Positions 36,155 to 43,792 of a stretch of 64,000 nt of DNA are shown here, in pieces. The translations under genes and the position numbers were made by a program. Positions within the stretch are counted from its first letter, which is position 1. Each line of letters begins with the position of its first letter. The stretch is from Mammaliicoccus sciuri (GTDB lineage: Bacteria > Bacillota > Bacilli > Staphylococcales > Staphylococcaceae), in NCBI RefSeq assembly GCF_025561425.1, contig NZ_CP094824.1, positions 2,418,001 to 2,482,000 of the forward strand, in the 5' to 3' direction. The notes under the pieces are model-generated. The model made no database searches. It was given only the letters and a program-made list of their open reading frames with translations, and had not been told where the DNA came from.

Positions 36155-37351
36155 TTATATTTGACTTACTTTTTTAGCTTTAATCATGTGTAAGAAATAG
36201 AATGCGACTAATCCTAATAAGGCTACGATAGACATTGCTAAATATAATCCTAAATATCCGATTGAATGTGTGAAGTTACCTAATACATATGGTCCAAATC
36301 CTAATCCGAAGTCTAAGCCGATGAAATATGTTGATGTTGCTAATCCCATTGCTTCTACTGGCGATACTTTAACAACTAATGCTTGGAATATAGATTGTAA
36401 GTTACCAAATCCTAATCCTATAAATGCACCTGCGATTAATAAAATCGCACCATTGCTTGCAATACTAATTAGGAATAAACCAAGAATTAAACATATAAAT
36501 GCTGGTATTGTAACGATATTCTCACCGCGTTGGTCCATAATTCTTCCTGTAAATGGTCTTGTAATTAAGACTGCTACTGCATATACAACAAAGAAGAAAC
36601 TTGCTGCATCTACTAAGTGATTTTCTTGTGCGAAGAATTGAATAAATGACAATACTGATGAGTATGCAATACTAACAATTACAACTACGATTGCAATTGG
36701 TAAGGCATGTACTGAGAAGAAATCAGTAAGTTTAAATCCTTTTTTCTCTTCTGTTTTAACGCTAGCTATAACAGGTGTTTCAACTTTCATGAATAGTGAC
36801 ATAACAAATGCTACAACAATAAGTATCGTACAAATTGTAAATAGTCCAGACATTGGAATGTGTTGATATAGTAATAAGCCTATAAATGGTCCGATTGCTG
36901 TACCGAGTACCATACTTAAACTATACATACTGATACCTTCACTACGACGTTGTGCTGGTGTGATAAATGCTGCAATTGTTCCTGTAGCTGTACTTGCTAC
37001 CCCACTTGCAATACCATTTAGAATACGTGCGATTAATAACAATGCGAATGATGATGCAGTCACGAGATATAAACCGTTTGTGATAACTAGTAGAATCCCA
37101 CCGATGACTAATACTTTCTTACTACCTAATAAATTGATATATTTACCTGTTAAAAATCTACCTACTAATGATCCAACTATGAATAAACCTGATGCTAGAC
37201 CAGCCATACTGTCTGAAACACCGAACGTTTCTTTACTATAACCACCTACTGTTACTAATAGTAAATACATTGATAAAAATATAAAAAAGCTAATAACAAA
37301 ATTAAATATAAAATCTTTTGTCCAAATCGGTTTCTTAATTTGGTCATTCAT
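36155..37351 (-). CDS. MFS transporter regulated by adjacent MarR protein
   Basis: A 398-residue, 12-helix major facilitator (DHA1-type drug:H+ antiporter layout). The A-motif between helices 2 and 3 is VGRFLTGKYINLLGSKK, and RILNGIASGVASTATG near 110 is typical of sugar or drug exporters. It is translated from an ATG overlapping the marR stop by one base. The pair with a MarR regulator and an operator suggests efflux of a small toxic compound or an exported metabolite; the substrate is unknown. Confidence 0.88.
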   Translation of the reverse strand: MNDQIKKPIWTKDFIFNFVISFFIFLSMYLLLVTVGGYSKETFGVSDSMAGLASGLFIVGSLVGRFLTGKYINLLGSKKVLVIGGILLVITNGLYLVTASSFALLLIARILNGIASGVASTATGTIAAFITPAQRRSEGISMYSLSMVLGTAIGPFIGLLLYQHIPMSGLFTICTILIVVAFVMSLFMKVETPVIASVKTEEKKGFKLTDFFSVHALPIAIVVVIVSIAYSSVLSFIQFFAQENHLVDAASFFFVVYAVAVLITRPFTGRIMDQRGENIVTIPAFICLILGLFLISIASNGAILLIAGAFIGLGFGNLQSIFQALVVKVSPVEAMGLATSTYFIGLDFGLGFGPYVLGNFTHSIGYLGLYLAMSIVALLGLVAFYFLHMIKAKKVSQI

Positions 37352-37782
37352 TACTCTGTTTCCTCCTCTATTAAATAACTTCTCAAATTCTCTAAAATCT
37401 CTTGTGACTTATTAAGTTCTGCTTCATCGACACCAATTGCTTGCAGACATTTTTCTTGAAATACACCAATTCTATGAAGAATTTCATCGAATTGATTTTG
37501 ACCTTGCTCAGTTAATGTAAGGAATTTTTCTCTTTTATCTTCTTTACTATTAACTGCTTGAATCAATTCCCGTTCGATTAATTTTTTTATAATTTTACGA
37601 GCTGTAGGTTTCTCAATAAAAGAACGCTTAGAAACTTGAACAAGTGTAGTTGGTTGATTATATGCGATATCATGTAACACTTTGTACTGCGCAGCATATA
37701 AATCAAAAGGTTCCAATATTTCATTAATATGATGAATATATGGTCGGTACAAATTTGTATAGGAATATAAAAAGTTCTTCAT
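37351..37782 (-). CDS. MarR-family transcriptional regulator
   Basis: A 143-residue winged-helix MarR regulator: HTH near 50-72 (TTLVQVSKRSFIEKPTARKI), wing with NSKEDKREKFLTLTEQG near 88-104, and dimerisation helices at both ends. The ATG at 37780-37782 has AAAGGTG upstream; the in-frame GTG before it overlaps that site. It is the first gene of a two-gene operon with the MFS transporter. A perfect 8-bp inverted repeat just downstream of its promoter is the likely autoregulatory operator. Confidence 0.9.
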   Translation of the reverse strand: MKNFLYSYTNLYRPYIHHINEILEPFDLYAAQYKVLHDIAYNQPTTLVQVSKRSFIEKPTARKIIKKLIERELIQAVNSKEDKREKFLTLTEQGQNQFDEILHRIGVFQEKCLQAIGVDEAELNKSQEILENLRSYLIEEETE

Positions 37783-37807
37783 TGTTTTCACCTTTTCTCA
37801 TAAAATA

Positions 37808-37826
37808 TAGTTAGCTTTGCTAACTA
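37808..37826 (-). promoter_or_regulatory. Putative MarR operator
   Basis: TAGTTAGC-TTT-GCTAACTA, a perfect 8-bp inverted repeat, lies between the promoter's -10 box and the marR ribosome binding site, a repressing position. Confidence 0.75.
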
Positions 37827-37836
37827 ATACTCAATC

Positions 37837-37865
37837 ATTCTACGCCCATCGTCATGTTATGTCAA
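37837..37865 (-). promoter_or_regulatory. Promoter of marR-MFS operon
   Basis: On the minus strand TTGACA, a 17-bp spacer and TAGAAT, directly upstream of the operator. Confidence 0.8.
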
Positions 37866-37888
37866 CACCTTATTACACTTCTAACAAC

Positions 37889-37903
37889 AATTTTTCAAAA
37901 ATT
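37889..37903. promoter_or_regulatory. Weak CodY-like site upstream of the M20 amidohydrolase
   Basis: AATTTTTCAAAAATT matches the CodY consensus at 12 of 15 positions, just upstream of a TATAAT and 43 bp before the start codon. In AT-rich DNA this match is modest. Confidence 0.3.
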
Positions 37904-37945
37904 TCTATTATAATAATATTAAACAAATATAAGGAGGAACATGAT

Positions 37946-39136
37946 ATGTTAAATGATTTCTATGAAAGATTATCTAAGAAAGAAAATAAAATGATTGAAA
38001 TCAGAAGATACTTACATGAGCATCCTGAGTTATCTTTTGAAGAAAAAGAGACAGCCCAGTATATTGCTGACTTTTATAAAGATAAGGATGTCACATTACA
38101 AACACATATCGGAGGAGAAGGCATTTACGGTATTAAAGTAACCATTGATTCTGGTAAACCAGGTAAGACGTTAGCGTTACGCGCTGATTTCGATGCATTA
38201 CCAATAAAAGAAGATACTGGCCTACCTTTCAGTTCTAAAAATGAAGGTGTCATGCATGCTTGTGGTCATGACGCGCATACTGCATATATGATGGTGCTTG
38301 CTGAAACTTTAATTGAAGTGAAAGATCAACTTAAAGGTAAGATTGTCATCATTCACCAACCTGCAGAAGAAAAGCCACCTGGTGGTTCACAATACTTAAT
38401 TAAAGATGGCATTCTTGATGGTGTTGATAATGTTATCGGTGTCCATGTTATGAGCGCACTTGAAAGTGATCACGTTTATTATAGAGAAGGCAATGCTCAA
38501 TCAGGTCGAAATATATTTAAATTAAAAATAACAGGACGTGGTGGTCATGGTTCTTCACCACATTTAACAAATGACCCAATTGTTGCAGCAAGTAGCTTTG
38601 TTATGTCTGTACAAACAATCGTTTCAAGAAGATTGAATCCATTTGATATGGGCGTTATTTCTATCGGTTCATTTGATGGTAAAGGACAGTTTAATATCAT
38701 TAAAAATGAAGTCACTCTTGAAGGTGATGTTAGAGGCATGAACGAAGAAACACTGCAACTAATTGAATCAGAAGTTAAACGACTTTCTAAAGGTTTAGAA
38801 TCTATGTATGGTGTTCAATGTGAACTTGAATATACGAGAGATTATCCAGTTCTATATAATGATCCTGAATTAACGAAACAAGTTGCTAAAGCAATTGAAG
38901 CGGCTAATATTCCTGAAGTTAAAAGTGTTGAACGTTGCGAACCACAACCTCCATCAGAAGATTTCGCTTACTATGCAAAAGAATTACCTTGTACCTTCTT
39001 CTATGTAGGCGCAAGTCCTAAAGATAAAGAAACATTCCCTCATCATCATCCTAAATTTGATATTGATGAAGGTTCTCTACTTATTGCAGCTAAATCAGTC
39101 GCTGCTGTTACGTTCGATTATTTAGGTGTTCAATAA
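37946..39136 (+). CDS. M20D amidohydrolase (HipO/N-acyl amino acid hydrolase-like)
   Basis: A 396-residue zinc amidohydrolase of the M20D group. Motifs: RRYLHEHPELSFEE near 20-33, RADFDALPIKE near 78-88, MHACGHDAHTA near 102-112 (metal Cys and His), and QPAEEKPPGG near 135-144. It probably removes an acyl group from an amino acid (hippurate, N-acetyl or aminoacylase-type activity). The ATG has AAGGAGGAAC upstream; a much longer open frame crosses the marR promoter and is rejected. It is divergent from marR and followed by amt. Confidence 0.88.
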   Translation: MLNDFYERLSKKENKMIEIRRYLHEHPELSFEEKETAQYIADFYKDKDVTLQTHIGGEGIYGIKVTIDSGKPGKTLALRADFDALPIKEDTGLPFSSKNEGVMHACGHDAHTAYMMVLAETLIEVKDQLKGKIVIIHQPAEEKPPGGSQYLIKDGILDGVDNVIGVHVMSALESDHVYYREGNAQSGRNIFKLKITGRGGHGSSPHLTNDPIVAASSFVMSVQTIVSRRLNPFDMGVISIGSFDGKGQFNIIKNEVTLEGDVRGMNEETLQLIESEVKRLSKGLESMYGVQCELEYTRDYPVLYNDPELTKQVAKAIEAANIPEVKSVERCEPQPPSEDFAYYAKELPCTFFYVGASPKDKETFPHHHPKFDIDEGSLLIAAKSVAAVTFDYLGVQ

Positions 39137-39153
39137 TCCAATTACTTAACAGA

Positions 39154-39170
39154 TGTTAAGTATTATCACA
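39154..39170 (+). promoter_or_regulatory. GlnR box upstream of amt
   Basis: TGTTA-N7-TCACA fits the GlnR/TnrA consensus TGTNA-N7-TNACA exactly. A second site, TGTAA-N7-TGACT at 39176-39192, misses one base. The first overlaps the perfect inverted repeat TACTTAACA-GA-TGTTAAGTA (39143-39162). They lie 60-100 bp before the amt start. Confidence 0.7.
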
Positions 39171-39253
39171 CCAAGTGTAAATTTATCTGACTCATATTTC
39201 TTTTTTCTTATTTTATATTTTATACTTTTAAAAAAATAAGGAGTTGAGGGAAG

Positions 39254-40489
39254 ATGAGTCAGACAGATACACTTTTATTATTCGGATGTACGTTGTTAGT
39301 TTGGTTAATGACACCTGGGTTAGCATTATTTTACGGAGGATTAGTTCAATCTAAAAATGTTTTAAATACTTCGATGCACAGTATTTCAGCAATTGTTGTT
39401 GTAACATTCACATGGGTATTAATAGGATTTTCTATTAGTTTTGGTGGTAACAATTTATGGATAGGTGATTTCTCACACGCATTATTAAACGGTGTTGGAT
39501 TCACACCTAATGGTAATTTTAGTGAAACCATTCCATTCGCATTATTTATGCTTTTCCAATTAACATTTTGTACCATTGCTGTTTCAATTCTTACTGGTTC
39601 AGTAGCTGAAAGAATGAAATTCGGACCATTTTTAATCTTTATGAGTTTATGGGTCATTCTAGTTTATAGCCCAGTAGCACATTGGGTATGGGGTGGCGGC
39701 TGGATTCACAAACTTGGTGCAATTGATTTTGCTGGTGGTACAGTAGTCCATATTTCATCTGGTGTTTCTGGACTTGTACTTGCCCTACTACTCGGTTCTA
39801 GAAAACCTAGCAATAAGAAACCACCACATAATTTAGTCATTACTTTAATCGGTGGTATTCTCGTATGGTTTGGTTGGTTTGGCTTTAATACAGGATCAGC
39901 TCTTACTTTCGATTCAGTTGCCATGCTTGCATTTGTTAATACAATACTAGCATCATGTGCAGGTATTGCCGGTTGGTCTATCTTTGAATATATTCAAAAG
40001 AAAAAAGTTACGTTAATCGGAACATTATCAGGAATGTTAGCAGGACTTGTAACGATTACACCAGCAGCAGGTTTTGTCGGTTACGGAAGTGCAATGATTC
40101 TAGGAATATTAGGTGGATTCGTTTGTTACTATGTTATCACGCACCTTAAAGTATTACTTAACTATGACGATGCATTAGATGCATTCGGTTTACACGGATT
40201 TGGAGGCGTCGTTGGTGCAATAGGAACAGGTCTTTTCCAAAATTCTAGCGTTAACTCAACAATAGCAGACGGTGTATTCTTTGGTGGTGGCATCATGCCA
40301 ATAGTCGTACAAATCGTTGCCGTTGTCGTAACAATCGCATTTAGTGGCATCATGACTTACATCATCGCTAAAATCATCAGTATCTTTACAATATTAAGAA
40401 CAGACGAAAAAGCAGAACTAGAAGGCTTAGATGCCGTCTTCCACGGCGAAACTGCATATGGATACGAACTCAAACAAGAAAAATCATAA
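39254..40489 (+). CDS. amt: Ammonium transporter
   Basis: A 411-residue Amt/Mep/Rh protein with 11 helices. Conserved segments are LALFYGGLVQSKNVLN near 24-39, AHWVWGGGWIHKLGAIDFAGGTVVH (landmark, about 140-165), and the pore His pair: the first in the TVVHISSGVSG segment and the second in DDALDAFGLHGFGG. It conducts ammonium into the cell. No glnK gene follows, as in other staphylococci with a lone amt. The exact GlnR site upstream indicates nitrogen control. The start has AAGGAGT upstream. Confidence 0.95.
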   Translation: MSQTDTLLLFGCTLLVWLMTPGLALFYGGLVQSKNVLNTSMHSISAIVVVTFTWVLIGFSISFGGNNLWIGDFSHALLNGVGFTPNGNFSETIPFALFMLFQLTFCTIAVSILTGSVAERMKFGPFLIFMSLWVILVYSPVAHWVWGGGWIHKLGAIDFAGGTVVHISSGVSGLVLALLLGSRKPSNKKPPHNLVITLIGGILVWFGWFGFNTGSALTFDSVAMLAFVNTILASCAGIAGWSIFEYIQKKKVTLIGTLSGMLAGLVTITPAAGFVGYGSAMILGILGGFVCYYVITHLKVLLNYDDALDAFGLHGFGGVVGAIGTGLFQNSSVNSTIADGVFFGGGIMPIVVQIVAVVVTIAFSGIMTYIIAKIISIFTILRTDEKAELEGLDAVFHGETAYGYELKQEKS

Positions 40490-40503
40490 AAATATATAGC
40501 ACT

Positions 40504-40563
40504 AAAAAACAAGCATATCACTTAACTGAACCATTCAGTCATAACGTGATATGCTTGTTTTTG
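40504..40563. terminator. Bidirectional terminator between amt and nhaC-2
   Basis: AAAAACAAGCATATCAC pairs with GTGATATGCTTGTTTTT around an inner TTAACTGAA-type stem, with T runs on both strands, between convergent genes. Confidence 0.9.
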
Positions 40564-40579
40564 TTTAATATATTAATAT

Positions 40580-41887
40580 TTAAGCTTTCTCCGCTTCTTT
40601 CTTCTTACGTGGATAGCCTATTATAATAGACACGATACCGCATATGCCTAATAAATATGGATAAAATGAATATGGTAATAGTGATACTGTTGATATTCCT
40701 GCGACGCTTGTTGCTGCTAATACTTGTGCGCCATATGGAATAATCCCTTGTATTGTACTTGCAAATATATCTAATATACTTGCTGATTTTCTGCGATCAA
40801 TTTGATAATCATCTGCTATTTCTTTTGCGAGTGGTCCTGCTGTAATGATTGAAATTGTGTTGTTAGCTGTTGCTAAATTTGTCACGCTTACTAAACTGGC
40901 AATTCCAAATTCAGCGCCGCGTTTAGATTTCAAGCGTTTCGTTACGGTATTCAGCAACCATTTTATTCCGCCATGGTATTCTATGAGACCAATTATACCG
41001 CCGATTAATAATGCAATCATAGAAATATCTTGCATGCCGATAAGTCCATCTGAGATTGCTTTTAAATTTTCTGCTAGTGTAAATGAGCCGTCTAATAATC
41101 CTATTAAGCTTGCTACGATGACACCAAGCACTAATACCATCAATACGTTCATTCCACATAACGCACTAATTAATACAAATACGTATGGAATGACTTTAAT
41201 GATACTATAGCCACCTTGACTGGCATCTGTCATACCTGCATCTTTTGTAACAAACCATAGTATAAGCACTGTTAAAATAGCACCTGGTAATACAATTAAG
41301 AAATTCATCTTAAATTTATCGCTCATTTTTGTTTGTTGCGTTCTAACTGCCGCAATTGTTGTATCTGAAATCATTGATAAATTATCACCGAACATTGCAC
41401 CACCTACGACAGTTGCTGTTGTTAAAGCAAGTGAGATATCTGTTGCTTCTGAAATACCTACGCCTACTGGTACTAATGCTGCTACTGTTCCCATTGATGT
41501 ACCCATAGCTACTGAAATAAATGCACCAACTATGAATAATCCTGGTAATAAAAACTGTCCGGGAATTAAAGATAATCCTAAATTAACAGTTGAACTTACA
41601 GCCCCCATACTTTTAGCTGTTTGACTAAATGCACCTGCCATTAAAAAGACAAACACCATTAATAAAATGTTAGGATGAGCTGCGCCTTTCGTAAATATAT
41701 CTAATTTTTTAGCTAAAGGCGTCTTTGGATACATAGCACATACAAAGACTGCTGCAATCAGAATCGCTATATTTAAAGGTAAGTAATTAAAATCTTTCAT
41801 GATTAATCCAGTACCTATAAACAGCGTTACAAATACGATTAACGGTAATAAAGCGATAAATGATCCTTTATGATTAATTTGATTCAT
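40580..41887 (-). CDS. NhaC-family Na+/H+ antiporter (second paralogue)
   Basis: A 435-residue transporter of the NhaC family with about 12 helices. It contains SVAMGTSMGTVAALVPVGVG near 125-144 and GGAMFGDNLSMISDTTIAA near 162-180, the counterparts of GTAWGSVG and GDKMSPLSDTT in the paralogue at 14464. The two proteins are only distantly related. Likely roles are sodium or organic-acid exchange against protons. The ribosome binding site is AGAGGAG. It is a single-gene unit. Confidence 0.87.
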   Translation of the reverse strand: MNQINHKGSFIALLPLIVFVTLFIGTGLIMKDFNYLPLNIAILIAAVFVCAMYPKTPLAKKLDIFTKGAAHPNILLMVFVFLMAGAFSQTAKSMGAVSSTVNLGLSLIPGQFLLPGLFIVGAFISVAMGTSMGTVAALVPVGVGISEATDISLALTTATVVGGAMFGDNLSMISDTTIAAVRTQQTKMSDKFKMNFLIVLPGAILTVLILWFVTKDAGMTDASQGGYSIIKVIPYVFVLISALCGMNVLMVLVLGVIVASLIGLLDGSFTLAENLKAISDGLIGMQDISMIALLIGGIIGLIEYHGGIKWLLNTVTKRLKSKRGAEFGIASLVSVTNLATANNTISIITAGPLAKEIADDYQIDRRKSASILDIFASTIQGIIPYGAQVLAATSVAGISTVSLLPYSFYPYLLGICGIVSIIIGYPRKKKEAEKA

Positions 41888-42046
41888 TATTTTCTCCTCT
41901 TATATATCTTGAATACTTTAAAAGGGTACAGGACATATTGTTTCTCGTCAAATATTAATTTTTAATTTTACCATTTGATGATTAAATCATCAAAATCAGG
42001 TAATATAACTATCATAAGATTAAAGCAAATGTTAAGGGGTTCAATT

Positions 42047-42682
42047 ATGATTATTAGTAATACAATCAATGATTTTTTTAATAACTTTCATTTAAATGAA
42101 CAATCGAGACTTTCCTATTTTACAAAGTATCATGCAGAGTTTCAGCATGCAGGTTATGATGAACATTTACTATGTCAAAGTATCCATCCAAATCTTCTAA
42201 AATTAGAACAAGACCTTCCCTTAATTTTAAAAATAAACACGAAATTGGTTCATATTATCTTTGAAGTAAGGCTGAAATTTCTAAAGCAATATCAAACATA
42301 TTTAAGGCCAGATATTTATTTTCTTGTTGGGATATATAAAGAAGATGCTTCAATTCAATTAGAAGATAACGCACATTTATATTTATTTATAGAATCTATA
42401 TGTCATAAATATGATTTATTATACGATGTGATAGCCTACTATTTTGCGAAGTTATACATATATGAAATCATTAAAGATTACTACCCTGAAAAGGTTACGA
42501 CGACTATTTTGAACAATAAACATGTCGTATTAGAAGAAGCGATTGTCTTACATATATTAAAGACGCTCAATTATACATATCCTTATAAAGATAGACATGA
42601 CTTTAAAGCCATTCAACAATCAGCCTCTAAACTTGAATCTGAATTAACGACAGAGACCATACTTCAAATTATTCAAAAATAA
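42047..42682 (+). CDS. Unrecognised soluble helical protein
   Basis: A 211-residue protein I do not recognise. There is no signal peptide and there are no clear membrane helices; it is rich in Ile, Leu, Tyr and His and looks largely alpha-helical, with a middle section HKYDLLYDVIAYYFAKLYIY near 117-136. The ATG at 42047 is 7 nt after AAGGGG; an ATG 24 codons earlier has no site. It converges on the HTH-TPR regulator and shares its terminator, so it could have a link to that system, but nothing in the sequence shows one. Confidence 0.65.
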   Translation: MIISNTINDFFNNFHLNEQSRLSYFTKYHAEFQHAGYDEHLLCQSIHPNLLKLEQDLPLILKINTKLVHIIFEVRLKFLKQYQTYLRPDIYFLVGIYKEDASIQLEDNAHLYLFIESICHKYDLLYDVIAYYFAKLYIYEIIKDYYPEKVTTTILNNKHVVLEEAIVLHILKTLNYTYPYKDRHDFKAIQQSASKLESELTTETILQIIQK

Positions 42683-42735
42683 AAAATACTTTCATATCCT
42701 ATTCATTTAAAAGAATTGGTTATGAAAGTATTTTT
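42682..42735. terminator. Bidirectional terminator between unknown gene and HTH-TPR regulator
   Basis: AAATACTTTCATA pairs with TATGAAAGTATTT, with a smaller ATTC/GAAT stem inside, flanked by A and T runs. Confidence 0.85.
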
Positions 42736-42737
42736 GT

Positions 42738-43577
42738 TTATAAAGTCTTCATTAAATCTCTAATCAATATTGTGATGTTGTGTTTTTTAGACTGTTCACT
42801 TAAGAAAAGTGCAATTTCTAATTGTTTCTTATCTGTATCATTTAGAATGCCCATCTCTAATCGTGATTGCACAATATTATAAACTAATTCGCTATATAAC
42901 ATATATCTATTCGATTTAATCGTAATATCTAATGCAGATTGAGCATAAGCTAAACATCTGTCATAAGCTTTTTCATTCGAGTAAATATTAGATAATGTAT
43001 ATAACAATTTGATTTGATAATTATCGTCTACATTATAACGTTTAGCAATTTCTAAACCTTGTTCTAGTGATGACTTTGCTTTTTCATTTTCATTCTGTCT
43101 ATAGTAGTAAATTGCGCGCGTATTACAGATAGAAACTTGTAATTTCTCATACATATTATGATCCATTAAACGATACGCTTCTTCTATTAGTTGTAGAGAT
43201 TGTTCAACATCATCATGCTTATAAAAAGTAATAATCGATCTTACCCACTTCGAAGCAGCAATTTCATCTGTTGAACTATTTGATAAATAATTGCCATCTA
43301 TAATAGGTATGAGTGCATCATAATCACGCTCTTCTAACAATCTTTCTATTACTTTTAACTTCTGTTCTAATTGAGTATCTAACTCATCGCCAATATATAA
43401 ATAGTCCATACTACAATTTAATCTTCTTGAAATGTTAAAAAGTAGTTGAGATCCCGGTTGTAATTCATTCTTTTCTATTTTTGAAATTTGACTTTGAGTC
43501 GCAATACCTTGCGCTAAATTCTGTTGAGAAAGCTTTAAATCTATTCTCCTTTGTTTGACACGTTCTCCTAATTTCAT
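42738..43577 (-). CDS. HTH-TPR regulator of PlcR/Rgg (RRNPP) type
   Basis: A 279-residue protein. Residues 1-60 are an XRE-type helix-turn-helix (LGERVKQRRIDLKLSQQNLA, SQISKIEKNELQPG). Residues about 70-279 are TPR-like helical repeats (for example ICNTRAIYYYRQNENEKAKSS and LYTLSNIYSNEKAYDRCLAYA). Length and architecture match PlcR (285 residues) and other RRNPP regulators that bind small signalling peptides in the TPR groove. It starts 22 nt after a 46-codon ORF with GGGGAG as ribosome binding site. That ORF follows an M4 protease gene without a terminator, so the three look co-transcribed. Confidence 0.85.
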   Translation of the reverse strand: MKLGERVKQRRIDLKLSQQNLAQGIATQSQISKIEKNELQPGSQLLFNISRRLNCSMDYLYIGDELDTQLEQKLKVIERLLEERDYDALIPIIDGNYLSNSSTDEIAASKWVRSIITFYKHDDVEQSLQLIEEAYRLMDHNMYEKLQVSICNTRAIYYYRQNENEKAKSSLEQGLEIAKRYNVDDNYQIKLLYTLSNIYSNEKAYDRCLAYAQSALDITIKSNRYMLYSELVYNIVQSRLEMGILNDTDKKQLEIALFLSEQSKKHNITILIRDLMKTL

Positions 43578-43599
43578 ATATAACGCTCCCCGTATTCAG

Positions 43600-43740
43600 T
43601 TATCGAATTAACATGTTTGAATAACCCACGCTATGCATATCATCTGGTATCGGTGTTGCTGTGCATATTTGTCCCGTCAAATATACACGACCTCGATTCA
43701 TAAGCATTTTACGATGTATCATATGTTTCGGATTCTGCAT
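43600..43740 (-). CDS. 46-residue ORF, candidate peptide gene upstream of RRNPP-like regulator
   Basis: The ORF opens at ATG 43738-43740 with the near-perfect site GAGGAGGAG 8 nt upstream and ends at TAA 43600-43602. The product begins MQNPKHMIHRKMLMN, has a Gly/Thr/Pro-containing middle with one Cys (Cys26, GQICTATPIP) and ends SVGYSNMLIR. It is basic, with no hydrophobic signal peptide. It lies between an M4 protease gene (50 nt upstream) and an HTH-TPR regulator (22 nt downstream). A role as pheromone precursor is inferred only from position and the strong translation signal; it could also be a leader ORF. Confidence 0.6.
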   Translation of the reverse strand: MQNPKHMIHRKMLMNRGRVYLTGQICTATPIPDDMHSVGYSNMLIR

Positions 43741-43792
43741 GTTAATCTCCTCCTCTTTATTTTAAGTCTCAATGTGTGAAAATACAATTATT

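Noticed and set aside
37817-37945. Upstream extension of the M20 amidohydrolase
   Set aside because: It crosses the marR promoter and operator, while a strong ribosome binding site precedes the ATG at 37946.
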